NCBI GenBank assembly: GCA_024734495.1
Contig: JALMQS010000187.1
Span: forward strand, 17,298,455-17,362,454
Length of the DNA stretch: 64,000 nt
Origin: Forficula auricularia
Lineage: Eukaryota > Arthropoda > Insecta > Dermaptera > Forficulidae
Direction of reading: 5' to 3'
Shown in pieces: positions 1-9,817 of the stretch; position 1 is the first letter of the stretch, and every line of letters begins with the position of its first letter. The notes under the pieces are model-generated. The model searched no databases, was not told where the DNA came from, and worked only from the letters and a program-made list of their open reading frames with translations. Made by a program: the position numbers and the translations under genes.

Positions 1-262
1 TTCGAGCGCTACACCGCTGCTCTTCATCAGTGCACGTCAACCAAGTCACAAAAACACGCAAAATTTATCTCCAGTAGACGTTTTAATGATTTCTAATGTA
101 AAACCTCTGCTGGAGATAAATTTTGCGTGTTTTTGTGACTTGGTTGACGTGCACTGATGAAGAGCAGCGGTGTAGCGCTCGAAATGTTGTAAAATATCGA
201 TTACGTCTGCCAAAAATAAAGTATCAAATTTATTTTCCCATAACTGGCCCCTTAGCCTTAGC
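1..262. repeat. Foldback element, left end outside window
   Basis: Positions 1-73 and 110-182 are near-perfect inverted copies, forming a 73-bp stem around a 36-base loop. The right tail (183-262), ending near CATAACTGGCCCCTTAGCC, resembles the tail of the repeat at 28747-28890, so this is a dispersed mobile repeat cut by the window edge. Both arms carry a hammerhead-like core (CTGATGA then GAAA). Confidence 0.75.
143..200 (+). ncRNA. Hammerhead-ribozyme-like motif (weak)
   Basis: CTGATGA at 154-160 is followed by a possible stem II (GAGC at 162-165 with GCTC at 177-180) and GAAA at 181-184. I could not assign stem III or a downstream stem I strand with confidence. The mirror copy on the minus strand (CTGATGA at 30-24) is cut by the window edge. 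The core is convincing but activity is doubtful. Confidence 0.4.
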
Positions 263-677
263 CTTATTGAAATATAAATTTTAAATTATTAATCTCTCTG
301 ATTGTTATTTATTTATATAAAGAGATTGTCCTCTGCTTGATGTTTTTTTCCTTATTCATTTAAAAGAAATAAAGATTTTCTTCGAATAAATGAGGTCTAT
401 AAAAAATATACATCAAAATTAATTTTTACTTTTTTTATCATATGACTTCTGAGGAGCAGCAGCAGATCCTGCACATATTTCTCTGGTGGGGTGAATGATG
501 ATCGAATCATCATTCACCCAGTCAACAAATATTAAGAGATCTGACTAAACAGATCTTTAGATTTAGTTGCCTTATTCTCTCTCCACCCCCCCCCCCCATC
601 CCCTCTTAATGAATTATTAACAACCTTTAAATAAATAAATAGTAATTATTTATATTTTGAAAATCTTAGTTTTTCAG
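263..677. other. AT-rich intron sequence upstream of hnRNP H exon
   Basis: No coding exon was recognised. It holds a perfect palindrome at 489-519 (14-bp arms, 3-base loop) and a poly-C tract near 585-598. It is presumably intron of the hnRNP H/F gene, whose earlier exons lie outside the window. Confidence 0.5.
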
Positions 678-1238
678 ACCAGTTATTCCTATAAATATTA
701 GGTTATTATATGACTCAAATGGAAGAGCATCTGGAGAAGCTGATGTAGAATTTGCATCACATGAAGAAGCAGTGAAAAGTATGAATAAGGTAAAGTCTGG
801 TTATTAATTTAATATATGATAACAAGAACAGAAAATTTATTTTTATTTTATTTTTAGGACAAAGGACATATGCAACACCGATACATTGAACTCTTTTTGA
901 ATTCAACACCTAATAATAATGGTCCAAATTTTAATAATTTTCCTGTTAACGATGGCAACTATGGCTTAGGTAATTAAACATCTTCTACTAAAGGAAAATA
1001 TAATATATTTTCTGCTTTTTAGAGCGTTTTAAAATAAAAGAGTGTTTTTAAAAAGTTATTTTTATTATTATTTTATACTTTTTAGTCTTTAAAATTTATA
1101 TTTCTGGCAGTTTTTTTTTTGCATCAATACTTTCACAGGGACTTAAGACTAACTGTGTATAATTTGCAAAGAGAAACAAAGAGGTTGTTCTCTGCTTGAT
1201 GCAAATAAACATACACACATATATATCAAAATTATATA

Positions 1239-1297
<59 letters not shown>

Positions 1298-2544
1298 TAT
1301 TTGTTTGAGACTATAGTTTCGAAGGCTTGGCCCTCATCAGTCTTTTTAATTATAAATATTATTTTTCATTGGATCAGTATCGCGTGGATATTGAAATTTT
1401 TTTTTCCTTCTTTCCCAGTTGAATAGTCAGGTAGAATTAAAAAGAAAATAGGCCTAAAAATTACAGATGATTGACAACCCTAAGTAATAGCAATTGAAAT
1501 TATAATTAAACGTGAAAAATGTATTATTATTTATCTTATATTATTTTTTTCCTTTTAAATAACTTCTAGATATTAATAAAATTATTATTCAAATATATTT
1601 TAATATTAATATCAATTGGAAATTTTAAATTTATTTTAAAATATTGCTAAATACAGAGGGGTCCAAAAAAATGTATCCACTGTTTAAAAGTCCATAACTT
1701 GCAAACTAATTGACGAAGTTGTCTCATTTTTGGTGAAAGTGTAGCTTAAAGTCCACTTAAAGATATCACTGTAGGTGTTCGAAATGGTCACCATTAACAT
1801 CCACACACAAACGATGCCGCCGAACTGCAGCACGAACTACTGACTGCAACGTGTTCAGTCGGATATTTGCACATGAATGTACGATGGATTCTCGAAGTTC
1901 ATCCAATGTGCGTGGCTTTTGTCGAATAACGACGTCCTTTAGTGTTCCCCACGGGTAAAAGTTCAGCCGAGTTGGGTCTGGGGAACGTGGTGGATACTCC
2001 ACAGCACCTCTACGGCCTATCCATCTTCCTGGTAGATTTTCGTCGAGATACGCCCTAACACGATTTTGGTAGTGGGCTGTGGCTCCATCTTGTTGAAAGT
2101 AAAATCTTCCGTCTCCATACAAGTCTCGGATGGCAGGTAAAATGGATGTCTGAAGCTTCTGAAGGTACACCTCACCGGTAACTATGCCGTCAAAGAAGAA
2201 TGGCCCAATCAAGCCCCGGCAAGACAACCCACACCACACCACAAAACAACGCAATACAATGCTTGTGTGGCGATTGCCGGAACTACAAACTATTACACTA
2301 CCAAACATGAGACTACTCCGTCAATTAGTTTGCAAGTTATATACAGTGGATACATTTTTTTGGACCCCTCGTATATTAATCATTTATTTTTAATAATTAA
2401 TTTTCAACTTGATAAAAATTATATTAATCTATTTTATTATTTTCAGGCCCAGGCAATGGTGGTTTCCAAAGAGGATACTCAAATAATTTGGGAGGAATGG
2501 GTTTCGGCAATCAAATGGGCGGAAATAACTATAGTTCATTTTAA
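678..2544 (+). CDS. glo: hnRNP H/F-like RNA-binding protein, last three exons
   Basis: Exons are 678-789, 858-969 and 2447-2544 (stop TAA), each bordered by AG and GT. The first two encode the end of a quasi-RRM, with the stretches [10 protein letters not shown] and [13 protein letters not shown] that are typical of hnRNP H/F and Drosophila glorund. The last exon encodes a short Gly/Asn-rich tail ending NNYSSF, also typical of the family. These proteins bind G-rich RNA and act in splicing and translational control in the nucleus and cytoplasm. The N-terminal quasi-RRMs must lie upstream of the window. The last intron (970-2446) carries a family P repeat and a mariner-like element, both apparently tolerated. 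The symbol is by similarity to the insect orthologue; hnRNP H/F membership is firm, exact orthology less so. Confidence 0.88.
1130..1440 (-). repeat. Family P repeat with hammerhead and (TA)n tract
   Basis: This dispersed repeat runs from near AGAGAAACAAAGAGGTTGTT through GATGCAAATAAACATACACA, a long TA microsatellite (about 1240-1293) and a hammerhead-bearing end. Related copies lie at 12765-12830, 16957-17100 and 26930-27510 (the last split by a SINE), with shorter matches near 7635 and 16215. It is probably non-autonomous. Its link to Penelope-like elements is inferred from the ribozyme only. Confidence 0.7.
1288..1360 (-). ncRNA. Type I hammerhead ribozyme motif (family P)
   Basis: Read on the minus strand: CTGATGA (1340-1334), stem II region GGGCCAAGCCTTC, GAAA (1320-1317), then CTATAGTC. 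Stem III is ACT/AGT around a 2-base loop and the cleavage triplet is GTC, with C17 at 1309. Stem I has two core-proximal pairs and a distal 7-bp match, TATTTAT (about 1358-1352) with ATAAATA (about 1300-1294). All invariant core bases are present. It is antisense to the hnRNP H transcript around it. Confidence 0.7.
1656..2371 (-). mobile_element. Tc1/mariner DD41D (rosa-like) element, internally deleted
   Basis: Terminal inverted repeats of about 70 bp begin GAGGGGTCCAAAAAAATG and are flanked by TA. The element is only about 715 bp. The minus-strand reading frame (1766-2308) encodes the C-terminal catalytic half of a transposase, with [11 protein letters not shown] (second catalytic Asp) and a degenerate SPDPTRLNF. 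The spacing from the second Asp to the expected third acidic residue is 41 residues, as in DD41D/rosa-type elements, but that residue is Asn here. The N-terminal DNA-binding domain is missing. It sits inside an hnRNP H intron and cannot move by itself. Confidence 0.8.
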
Positions 2545-3515
2545 GAGAAAGAAATATTTTACTTAAGTACAAAAAATTTTAATTGAAATAACACTTTTCT
2601 GAAATTATTGTAATCAAACTTATAAATATTATCTTTCGAATATATAAACTATGTTAACGTCTTTTATTGTTTTTTCTTATTATTTTTGAAGTTATACTTC
2701 TTTTGGCTCGTTTAGTAGAGGCTAAAATTGAGAGCTGCGTGCGTACATAAGTACACACATGTTTTTTTTATTATTATTTCTTATTATCCCAGAAGCTTAA
2801 TATTTGCTTTCACAATAGTATATTTAAAATATTTATATGAAAAATTTATGAAAATTTTTTTTAAGGTTTAATTTTGAGAGCTTTTTGATTACATAAAAGG
2901 GGCTTTCTTGATACTGTTTTCTGTCAGTAAATGTTCATCTCTTTTCATATTTTAAAATTAAAAATATATTCCTTTTTGAAAAATCTACTTTTTTAAAGTT
3001 TATTATCTTAAATTTTTCAAGTCAAAATCATTTATTAAATTTCTAATATAAAATCATTAATAAGAATTCTAGTTTTTGCCTGTTATTAGAATAATTATGA
3101 AATCGTTAACTATTTTTTTTAATTTTCTCAAATATTTGTATCTTGATATTCTAAAGCAAATAACTAGATTTCCAAAAAAAAAATATATATTTTTTTATAA
3201 TTAAATTATGTATACTTAAATTCAATATCCTTCTTTAGACTTTGGCTTGGAAATATTTAAATCATGAAATTTGCCATTAATATTGAATGCTTCAGGTTAT
3301 TCGTCGAAAATAAAGGGGACTGAGTTTTAAAGAATTGTTCATTTCGTCGTGATTCATGAAAATTTCCACGCTAAAGCTTATCCTGAAGAATTTACTATAT
3401 TATTTAATAGCAATTTTCATTTTTTATTAAAAGTTTTGTGCAAGAGAAAAACGAGAGAGAGAAAAGAAAGAATGATTAAGAAAATTGACATCTGTATGCT
3501 CATAAGATTCATCTG
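2545..3515. other. hnRNP H 3' UTR and AT-rich spacer
   Basis: The first 100 bases or so are the likely 3' UTR, where a loose AATATAAA-like signal occurs near 2640. Beyond that the DNA is AT-rich with no recognisable gene or repeat. Confidence 0.4.
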
Positions 3516-4270
3516 ACACAGTGGAACCTCGATATAACGGACCAATCCAGGCGAGGGGGTGTCTGATATAGCCGAATGTGAATGTGAATAAATTTTCTGA
3601 ATAAGCCATTTATTAACAATCAAATAGAAATACATATAAACGAAAGTTTATATTCCAATTGCCATTTATTCGTCTTCACATGATATGTCCCTATACGTCC
3701 GTTGAGGAGAGTCGTCTTGTTTGTTTTTGAACTTCCTGGTTTCGGTGACACTGGTTTGAAAAATGAATCAATTTTGGTTTGGATTTTTGAAGTTTGTTGT
3801 TTCTTAATTATTATCTCTCTAAAATTGCGAAAGTACATGTAATATATTGCATTTGCTGAATCATCGATAAATGATATTACATCGTCATTATGTGATCTGA
3901 CCATTGATAATTTTATTTTTGGGAGTATTGATTCCTCTTCGCTTTCATTTTCACTTTCTTTGATCAAGACTTCATCTGCTATTTCACTTTCGGTCATAAT
4001 GTGATACCCAGGATCACCTTCATCTGCTTCCAACCATTCAAACCCATCTTCCTCAGCTACTTCTTGTCCAACATTATTTTGTATAATCCTACAGAAATCA
4101 GAAACTTTTACTCCTCTAAATTAATTTCTGCATCGTGGTCATCAAACAAATTCTTCCAACCACTTTCTAAAGGGTGATTCCCCCCCCCCCCCCCCCCCCC
4201 CCGCGAGTGTGCAGTCACGTGCAGTTTACGATCGCTTACATGCTGTCCGTTATATCGAGGTTCCACTGTA
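3516..4270 (-). mobile_element. pogo/Tigger-type DNA transposon, internally deleted
   Basis: Inverted termini CAGTGGAACCTCGATATAAC (3516) and its complement (ending 4269) match the pogo/Tigger terminal pattern. TA follows the right end; the left flank is CA. The element is about 750 bp, so most of the transposase is gone. A tract of about 20 C lies at 4182-4202 near the right end. Confidence 0.75.
3620..4033 (-). pseudogene. pogo/Tigger transposase C-terminal remnant with PIP box
   Basis: The frame encodes an acidic C-terminal tail (GDPGYHIMTESEIADEVL) like that of TIGD/pogo transposases. It is followed by QTKIDSFF, which fits the PCNA-interacting consensus QxxIxxFF. A PCNA-binding motif is known in the Drosophila pogo transposase, which supports the assignment. 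The HTH and DDE domains are absent, so this is a remnant. Confidence 0.65.
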
Positions 4271-5591
4271 TTGAGAAGATTTAAAAAAATTTCAATAAAA
4301 TCAATTTACAAATTATACCTATTCCATTATTAATATTTAATGTATTCATCCAGCTTTTTTTTTATATACATTTTAGCAAACAACGTCTGTAAATTCTGTA
4401 TATCTGAAAACATTGATAATTACGATAGATCAATCATCTCAAATTAAAAAAAATTAGACATTGAGTGTAGGTTCGGTATAGTCTGTTCAGTTTTAATAAT
4501 AAAAATAATTCACAAAAGCAATATCTTAGATTAAAAATAAACTATATATAATTATATTACTTTTATAAAAGTGAATAAAATTATATTTTACTTAGAAGAA
4601 AATAGGCTCATAAAATAATTTCATTAAGAGTCAAATTTATTTTATTATAAATATACATATTGTCAATTTCGTCAAAAATGTAAATTAATATCTTATATTA
4701 AACATTTAATCTCTTAGACCCCTATTAAACTAAGCCACTTGGTGTTGCTGGTGCCTCCAAGCTGGCCACCAGTAGCTCAATATTTCAAGGAATCTTGTAC
4801 AAAGCATAAGGCCATTTAGTGTGGACATCAAGCTGATCAACCGGTGCTACATCAAAAGGAAAAAACATAGTTTGTTCTGATGAGAAAATGTCATTGAAGG
4901 AAACTGGCTTTGTTCTGTTAATAAAAAAGATAGGGCGGAAAATCAGGAATATCCATTACATCCTACCTTCAACATGCGAAGACAAACATTGTTTTATAGT
5001 TTTTTTTCTATTATTCAAACACCTTCCAATTTATAACGTCACCCAGAGTTTCAAAATTATTTTTTCTTTGTCCTGGAGATGAAATCATAACGATGCATTG
5101 TAAAAAGACAAAATTAGAGAATAAAGAAAAAACATTTTAGACAGCTGCTTGAACCTGACATTTTCATGTCATAGTCGGGCGACTACAAAGCCGCGAAAAT
5201 GAATAAACATTAAATAAATGAAATTTCAATTTCATATAGATATAAGGTATTAGTTCAGTGAATAAGAAGATGCCTTTAAGAAGTCTCGCTCTTTAAAAGA
5301 TACCACCGAACAAGCACAGATCCCGTGTTAAAGACCCGGCTGATCATTCTATAATAAAATCATTTCTTTATTCTCTAATTTAATTGTTTTATACGTAATT
5401 TGAAGAACTGCACGAATGAATATTTTCGCTTATCCAAATTGTCTTTTTTCGAAGTTTTGGGCTACTTAAATAAGACATAAATGGAAGATATGAAGATTAT
5501 TTCACTTGAGACGTAGTATTAGGAGTCTCTTCTAATAGCTTATACTAGGCTCCAAATGCTGAACACTGGTGGCGCCACCAAGTGACCTAGT
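4271..5591. other. AT-rich spacer, possible degraded repeat
   Basis: No exon was recognised. The region from about 4725 to 5590 has weakly matching inverted ends containing ACTTGGTG and CACCAAGT, which could be an old unidentified transposon. The rest shows nothing. Confidence 0.3.
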
Positions 5592-5929
5592 CCAGTGTTC
5601 CGCAAACTTTTTATGTTCAAGGTACACCTACCAAATCAAGAAATTTTAGAGGTACACCAAAGAAAAAAACAATGTTTATTTAATAATGTTATTTATTTAT
5701 TATTATAATCAATATAATAGGAAAAGATGTTTAATGAGAAATGTGAGCCTGCTTAACTGAGCACAGGCGATCAAAATTTGGAGGAATCGTTGATAGGGCT
5801 GTTCGCATAATTCTCAGCTATGTGTAGATGCATTATCTTAACAAAACTTGATATTTTTCCGCGGCACACCAACTAATGACCACGGTACACAAGTGTGCCG
5901 CGGCACACACTTTGCGGAACACTAACCTA
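5592..5929. mobile_element. hAT-type MITE
   Basis: Termini CAGTGTTCCGCAAAC and GTGTTCCGCAAAGTG (inverted) bound about 338 bp. The flanks ACCTAGTC and ACCTAGCT look like an 8-bp target duplication with two changes, as expected for hAT. No transposase is present. Confidence 0.65.
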
Positions 5930-6889
5930 GCTTTAAAATAATTAGGAATTTAGTAATTATTATATATAGATTGATAGATATATAGTTGTACCTATATATA
6001 TTTCAAAAGTTTAATTTTTTTTAATTATAAGAAAATAAATTTCCAGTATTTCTAGCTATTATTTTAACTATTTATTTAAATTCCTATTCTGTATTGTCCA
6101 TTGAACCCCCCCCCCCAAAAAAAAAAGTTCTTAGCTCAATAAAGTTAAAACAAAAATAAGTAAATTGAGAATCAGCATGTTATTTTTTTAATGCCAGCTT
6201 ATAGTTTCTTATTTTATATTTATTTATTTGTTCTATTATCTGCTTTTTTGAGTATAATTCTAGATCTCTCCCCTCTTTTATTTTAATACTTGATACTATA
6301 AAGAGTCTTGGTAGTTACGTCTTCCAACTAATTTACTCGGCAGGTCAGACTCACTCGTTGAATTTATTTGAAAATTTTCAATTTATTTTTTAAAAAATCT
6401 GAAACGGCAAATTTTTTTTTTCTGGCTGCCTTTCTAATTTAACCAAAAATCAATAATGCAAGGGCGTATCAAGTTGGTTCTGGTTGTATTTTCAAAACAA
6501 AACTGATTTTGGGCTTTGTAGATTCAGAACGTGTGGTTAAGAAATGCAGAATATCAAAAATAAATGGAATTCTTATATGGGGAGCTAGAGCTAAAATTCA
6601 TAACTTTACTATAGTTTGTATTAATCAACTGGAACACCAAACGGACTAGTTCATCGACGTCATGAATTAGAAATATTGTTAAATAGGGAAAAATTGATAA
6701 CCAATCAGTATCAGAACGCATTTCACAAACAAAAGCTTTTTCTCAATACCAACTTATTTTTTCCCACAGCACACAAAGGTACTAATACAGTTCTGCTGTG
6801 GTCACACCCTGAGCCACTCATCCGGATCATGTTTGGGAGGATCGGAGGGCTATAAGGGGAGATGTGGAGGCCATAAAAAAAATGCTACG
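5930..6889. other. AT-rich spacer
   Basis: I see no host gene. Poly-C followed by poly-A lies at about 6105-6126. The end of the segment (about 6770-6889) may already belong to the LINE remnant that follows. Confidence 0.3.
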
Positions 6890-8040
6890 CCGCCCTTAAT
6901 CCAGATAATACAGCCTATGGAGGTACGGCAGTTCTTATAAAAAAATCAATTCAAAATCAAAAATTTGAGAAATGTGAAACAACTAGTTTCCTTCGAGCAA
7001 TATCAAATGAAATTACAAACAAAAATGGAAATGCCTTTTAGTGAGAGAGAGCTCTCTACTGCCTTCGCCGACATGCTAGCTCAAAAGAACAATTCTCGAC
7101 GTTCTTCGAAAAACTTGATCCAAAATTCTTGGCTGGCGTTGACCTCAATGCCAAACACACTTTCTGGGGATCTCGATTAATAAAACCTAAAGAACGAACT
7201 TTGCTTAAAACTATATCTTCAAAAGGATTTAATACTCTATTTACAAGAAAACCAACTTATTGGCCCTCAGATCCAGAGATAACTAGTCTTCTTTATATCA
7301 AGAGGAATAACAAACTATCTATTTTACAAAATCAACCAATATTTCTGGATAGTCAAATCTTATCTTGGTGATCGCTGGTTCCAAGTCATAGTAGAAAGTG
7401 AATTATCAAAGATCCATCTTTCATTGTGAAACTACACTCCCTTTACTTTATTAATTAATATCGTTTCACCTAAAACCTACACCACTTTCCCTAAGTAAAA
7501 AAGATCCATCTCATACGATCAGGAGTTCCCCAAGGTAGCATAGCCTCTCCTCGCATAGGACTCCTCTTATACTATACTCGGTGTACACTGCAGAGATAAC
7601 CAACATCTGAAGATACATTTACTTAAATTGAAAGTTTTTTTGCCGAGAGTAGCAGAATTTTTATATATTGAAGGAGACAATAAAAGAGTGTAGTCTTCTG
7701 CTAGAATTATAAATTTTATTTATTTATAACGAGTTATAAATAAATAAAATTTATAATTCCAGCAGAAGACACACTCTTTTATTGTCTCCTTCGATACATT
7801 TACTGCTACTTATGCCGATGATACCGCTTTACTCGTAACTAGCGAAAATCCAGATGTAGCTTCAAATAGACTTCAGGAAAGACTCGACAACATCCAAAAC
7901 TGGATGTGAACGAAAGTAAATCAACTCATATTATGTTCACGAATAAAAAACCACAGTCCATCTGTTTACCTAAACCTCAAAATTATCCCAATATCGGTCA
8001 AATATCTTGGATTACACCTTGACTCAAGACATACCTAGAA
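6890..8040 (+). pseudogene. Jockey-type LINE remnant (endonuclease and RT)
   Basis: Broken frames encode pieces of a non-LTR retrotransposon ORF2. The endonuclease part has AGVDLNAKHTFWGSRL (7129 on) and PTYWPSDPE. The reverse-transcriptase part has LIRSGVPQGS (about 7515) and TYADDTALL (about 7806-7835), the catalytic box. Several stops and frameshifts make it non-functional. A hairpin insertion at 7635-7795 splits the RT between its palm motifs. The family assignment rests on motif style only. Confidence 0.7.
7635..7795. repeat. Hairpin insertion in LINE, family P-like edge
   Basis: Inverted arms around 7663-7719 and 7730-7790 include GAAGGAGACAATAAAAGAGT and its complement. The left edge contains TTGCCGAGAGTAGCAGA, also present in family P repeats at about 16970 and 16230. 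Confidence 0.6.
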
Positions 8041-8812
8041 AATACACATTGATAAAAAAAAAAGAAATGAATTAAATATAATAAATATATTATATCTAAT
8101 TATCATAGGAAATTTGTCCTAACGCTCTCAAAGATTTAAATAAAAGTTGTTCGATTTTCAACCAAAATTTCCAGGTACTTTCTCTATATTGGTTATACCT
8201 AATTTCGAATGTCGTTGCTCTGCAACTTATACCATTTCTGAGATAAGGCGTTGAAATAGTTTTGGAGCTCTTTATGTGAAGGAATTTTATGCTAACCAAA
8301 GAACATATGTAATTATATAATTATAATTACTGATATTAATTTAAAAAAAATAATCGAAGTAGTTTTTGAGAAAATGCAAAAAAGAAAAACACATCAAGTA
8401 AAGGAGTATTTCCCCTTGGCAAATTTGAAGACAAAGCTAGCAGTGCTCCTTCTAAACACTTTGATCAAGTTTTATTTACGTTGCTCTACTGTCGCTGGAT
8501 TTAGGGGGGGGGGGGGGTACATAAATAGGCACTGGGGAGCACAAACCTGTTTTTTTTCTTTACTAAGTTTGATTTCTACCTTTCAAGGATTACTTCCTAC
8601 TTGAAGTGACTATAATTTTGCAGTTAAAAAACCTCGAAAAAGGAATGGAAAATTGCACTTACATGAAAATATATATATTTCAAGTGAAAATAAAGAAAAT
8701 AAAAAATAGTAATGTTTCTATTTCAAACCTAAATTTTAGGGTATAAATAAAAAATAAAATATGAAGATTTTGTATATAGTTTATTTAATAATAATATATT
8801 TTAATTAATAGG
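8041..8812. other. AT-rich spacer with poly-G tract
   Basis: No gene was recognised. A run of about 14 G lies near 8505-8518. Confidence 0.3.
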
Positions 8813-9806
8813 GTCAATCCATTTCAAATCACCCAGGTAATGTTGCTCAACATTTTATATTTTCCTGATTTTTTTATCATGAGTTCCCTATAGGTAGACA
8901 GTCACAAGACCGTACTTGAAAAAAATTTATATGTCATAGGTTTTTTTTGGCAGCCATTTTAAAAAGGTGGTTGGGCATATTTTAATGAAAAACGTGGTTT
9001 GCGGAAAGTTCAATTGCCAAACCATTTTTAAAGATATCAGAATAATTCAAAAACCAATGTGTTCAGCATGAAATGAACTTCAGGTATACATTATTTTAAT
9101 TTTTCTATCATGCAAGAGAATCAGTCAAACTCTTTCTGCAAAAACTCGGAAAAAATGTATAAATCGTTACTTTTTAAATCCATAAATTTTTATGAAGAAA
9201 AAGAGACTCACCAATAATAAGTTATTTCTGTGTTGTATACTATAACTACCTGCAGTATAAGTTGTAGTCCTGAGAATGCACTCGTTTTTTATCAACACAG
9301 AAATAACTTATTATTAGTGAGTTTCCCTTTCTTCATAAAAATTTATGGATTTTAAAAGTAAGGATTTATACATTTTTTCCGAGTTTTTACAGAAAGAGTT
9401 TGACTGATTTTGAATTATTCTGATATCTTTAAAAATAGTTTGGCAATTAAACCTTCCGCAAACCACGTTTTCATCAAAATATGCCCAACCACCATTTTAA
9501 AATAGCTGCCAAAAAAAAAAACTATGACATAAATTTTTTTCAAGTACGGTCTTGTGACTGTCTACCTATAGGAACTCATGATAAAATAAACTGCAACGGA
9601 TCGTTGCTAAACTTTATCCAAAGTCATTTGAAATATTAATATTTTTATTCCTTTATTATTAATCATATATCACTGCCTATTTGCGGTCCATGTTTAAAAT
9701 AAAATAATAAAGATACTTCGCATTGGATAAAGTAAAAATCAGAAAAATATAAAATGTTAAGCAAAAAATTTTATTTATATTGGGCGATTTGAAATGGATT
9801 GACCCA
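8813..9806. mobile_element. Long-arm foldback element next to mL64 stop codon
   Basis: Ends GGGTCAATCCATTTCAAATC and its complement bound about 1 kb that is almost wholly palindromic (8870-9240 against 9240-9590). AATA follows the right end and precedes the left end. No coding remnant is visible. Its right end lies 11 bases past the stop codon of the mL64 gene, so it supplies that gene's 3' UTR. Confidence 0.75.
9770..9775 (-). promoter_or_regulatory. Likely mL64 poly(A) signal
   Basis: AATAAA on the minus strand lies about 43 bases after the mL64 stop codon, inside the foldback element. It is the nearest canonical signal. Confidence 0.45.
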
Positions 9807-9817
9807 ATAATAAAAAT

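Noticed and set aside
1196..1426. Open frame with an Ile-Tyr repeat
   Set aside because: It is translation of a TA microsatellite within family P, not a gene.
2184..2566. Plus-strand frames overlapping the DD41D element
   Set aside because: Antisense of the transposase and terminal repeat, running into the last hnRNP H exon in the wrong frame.
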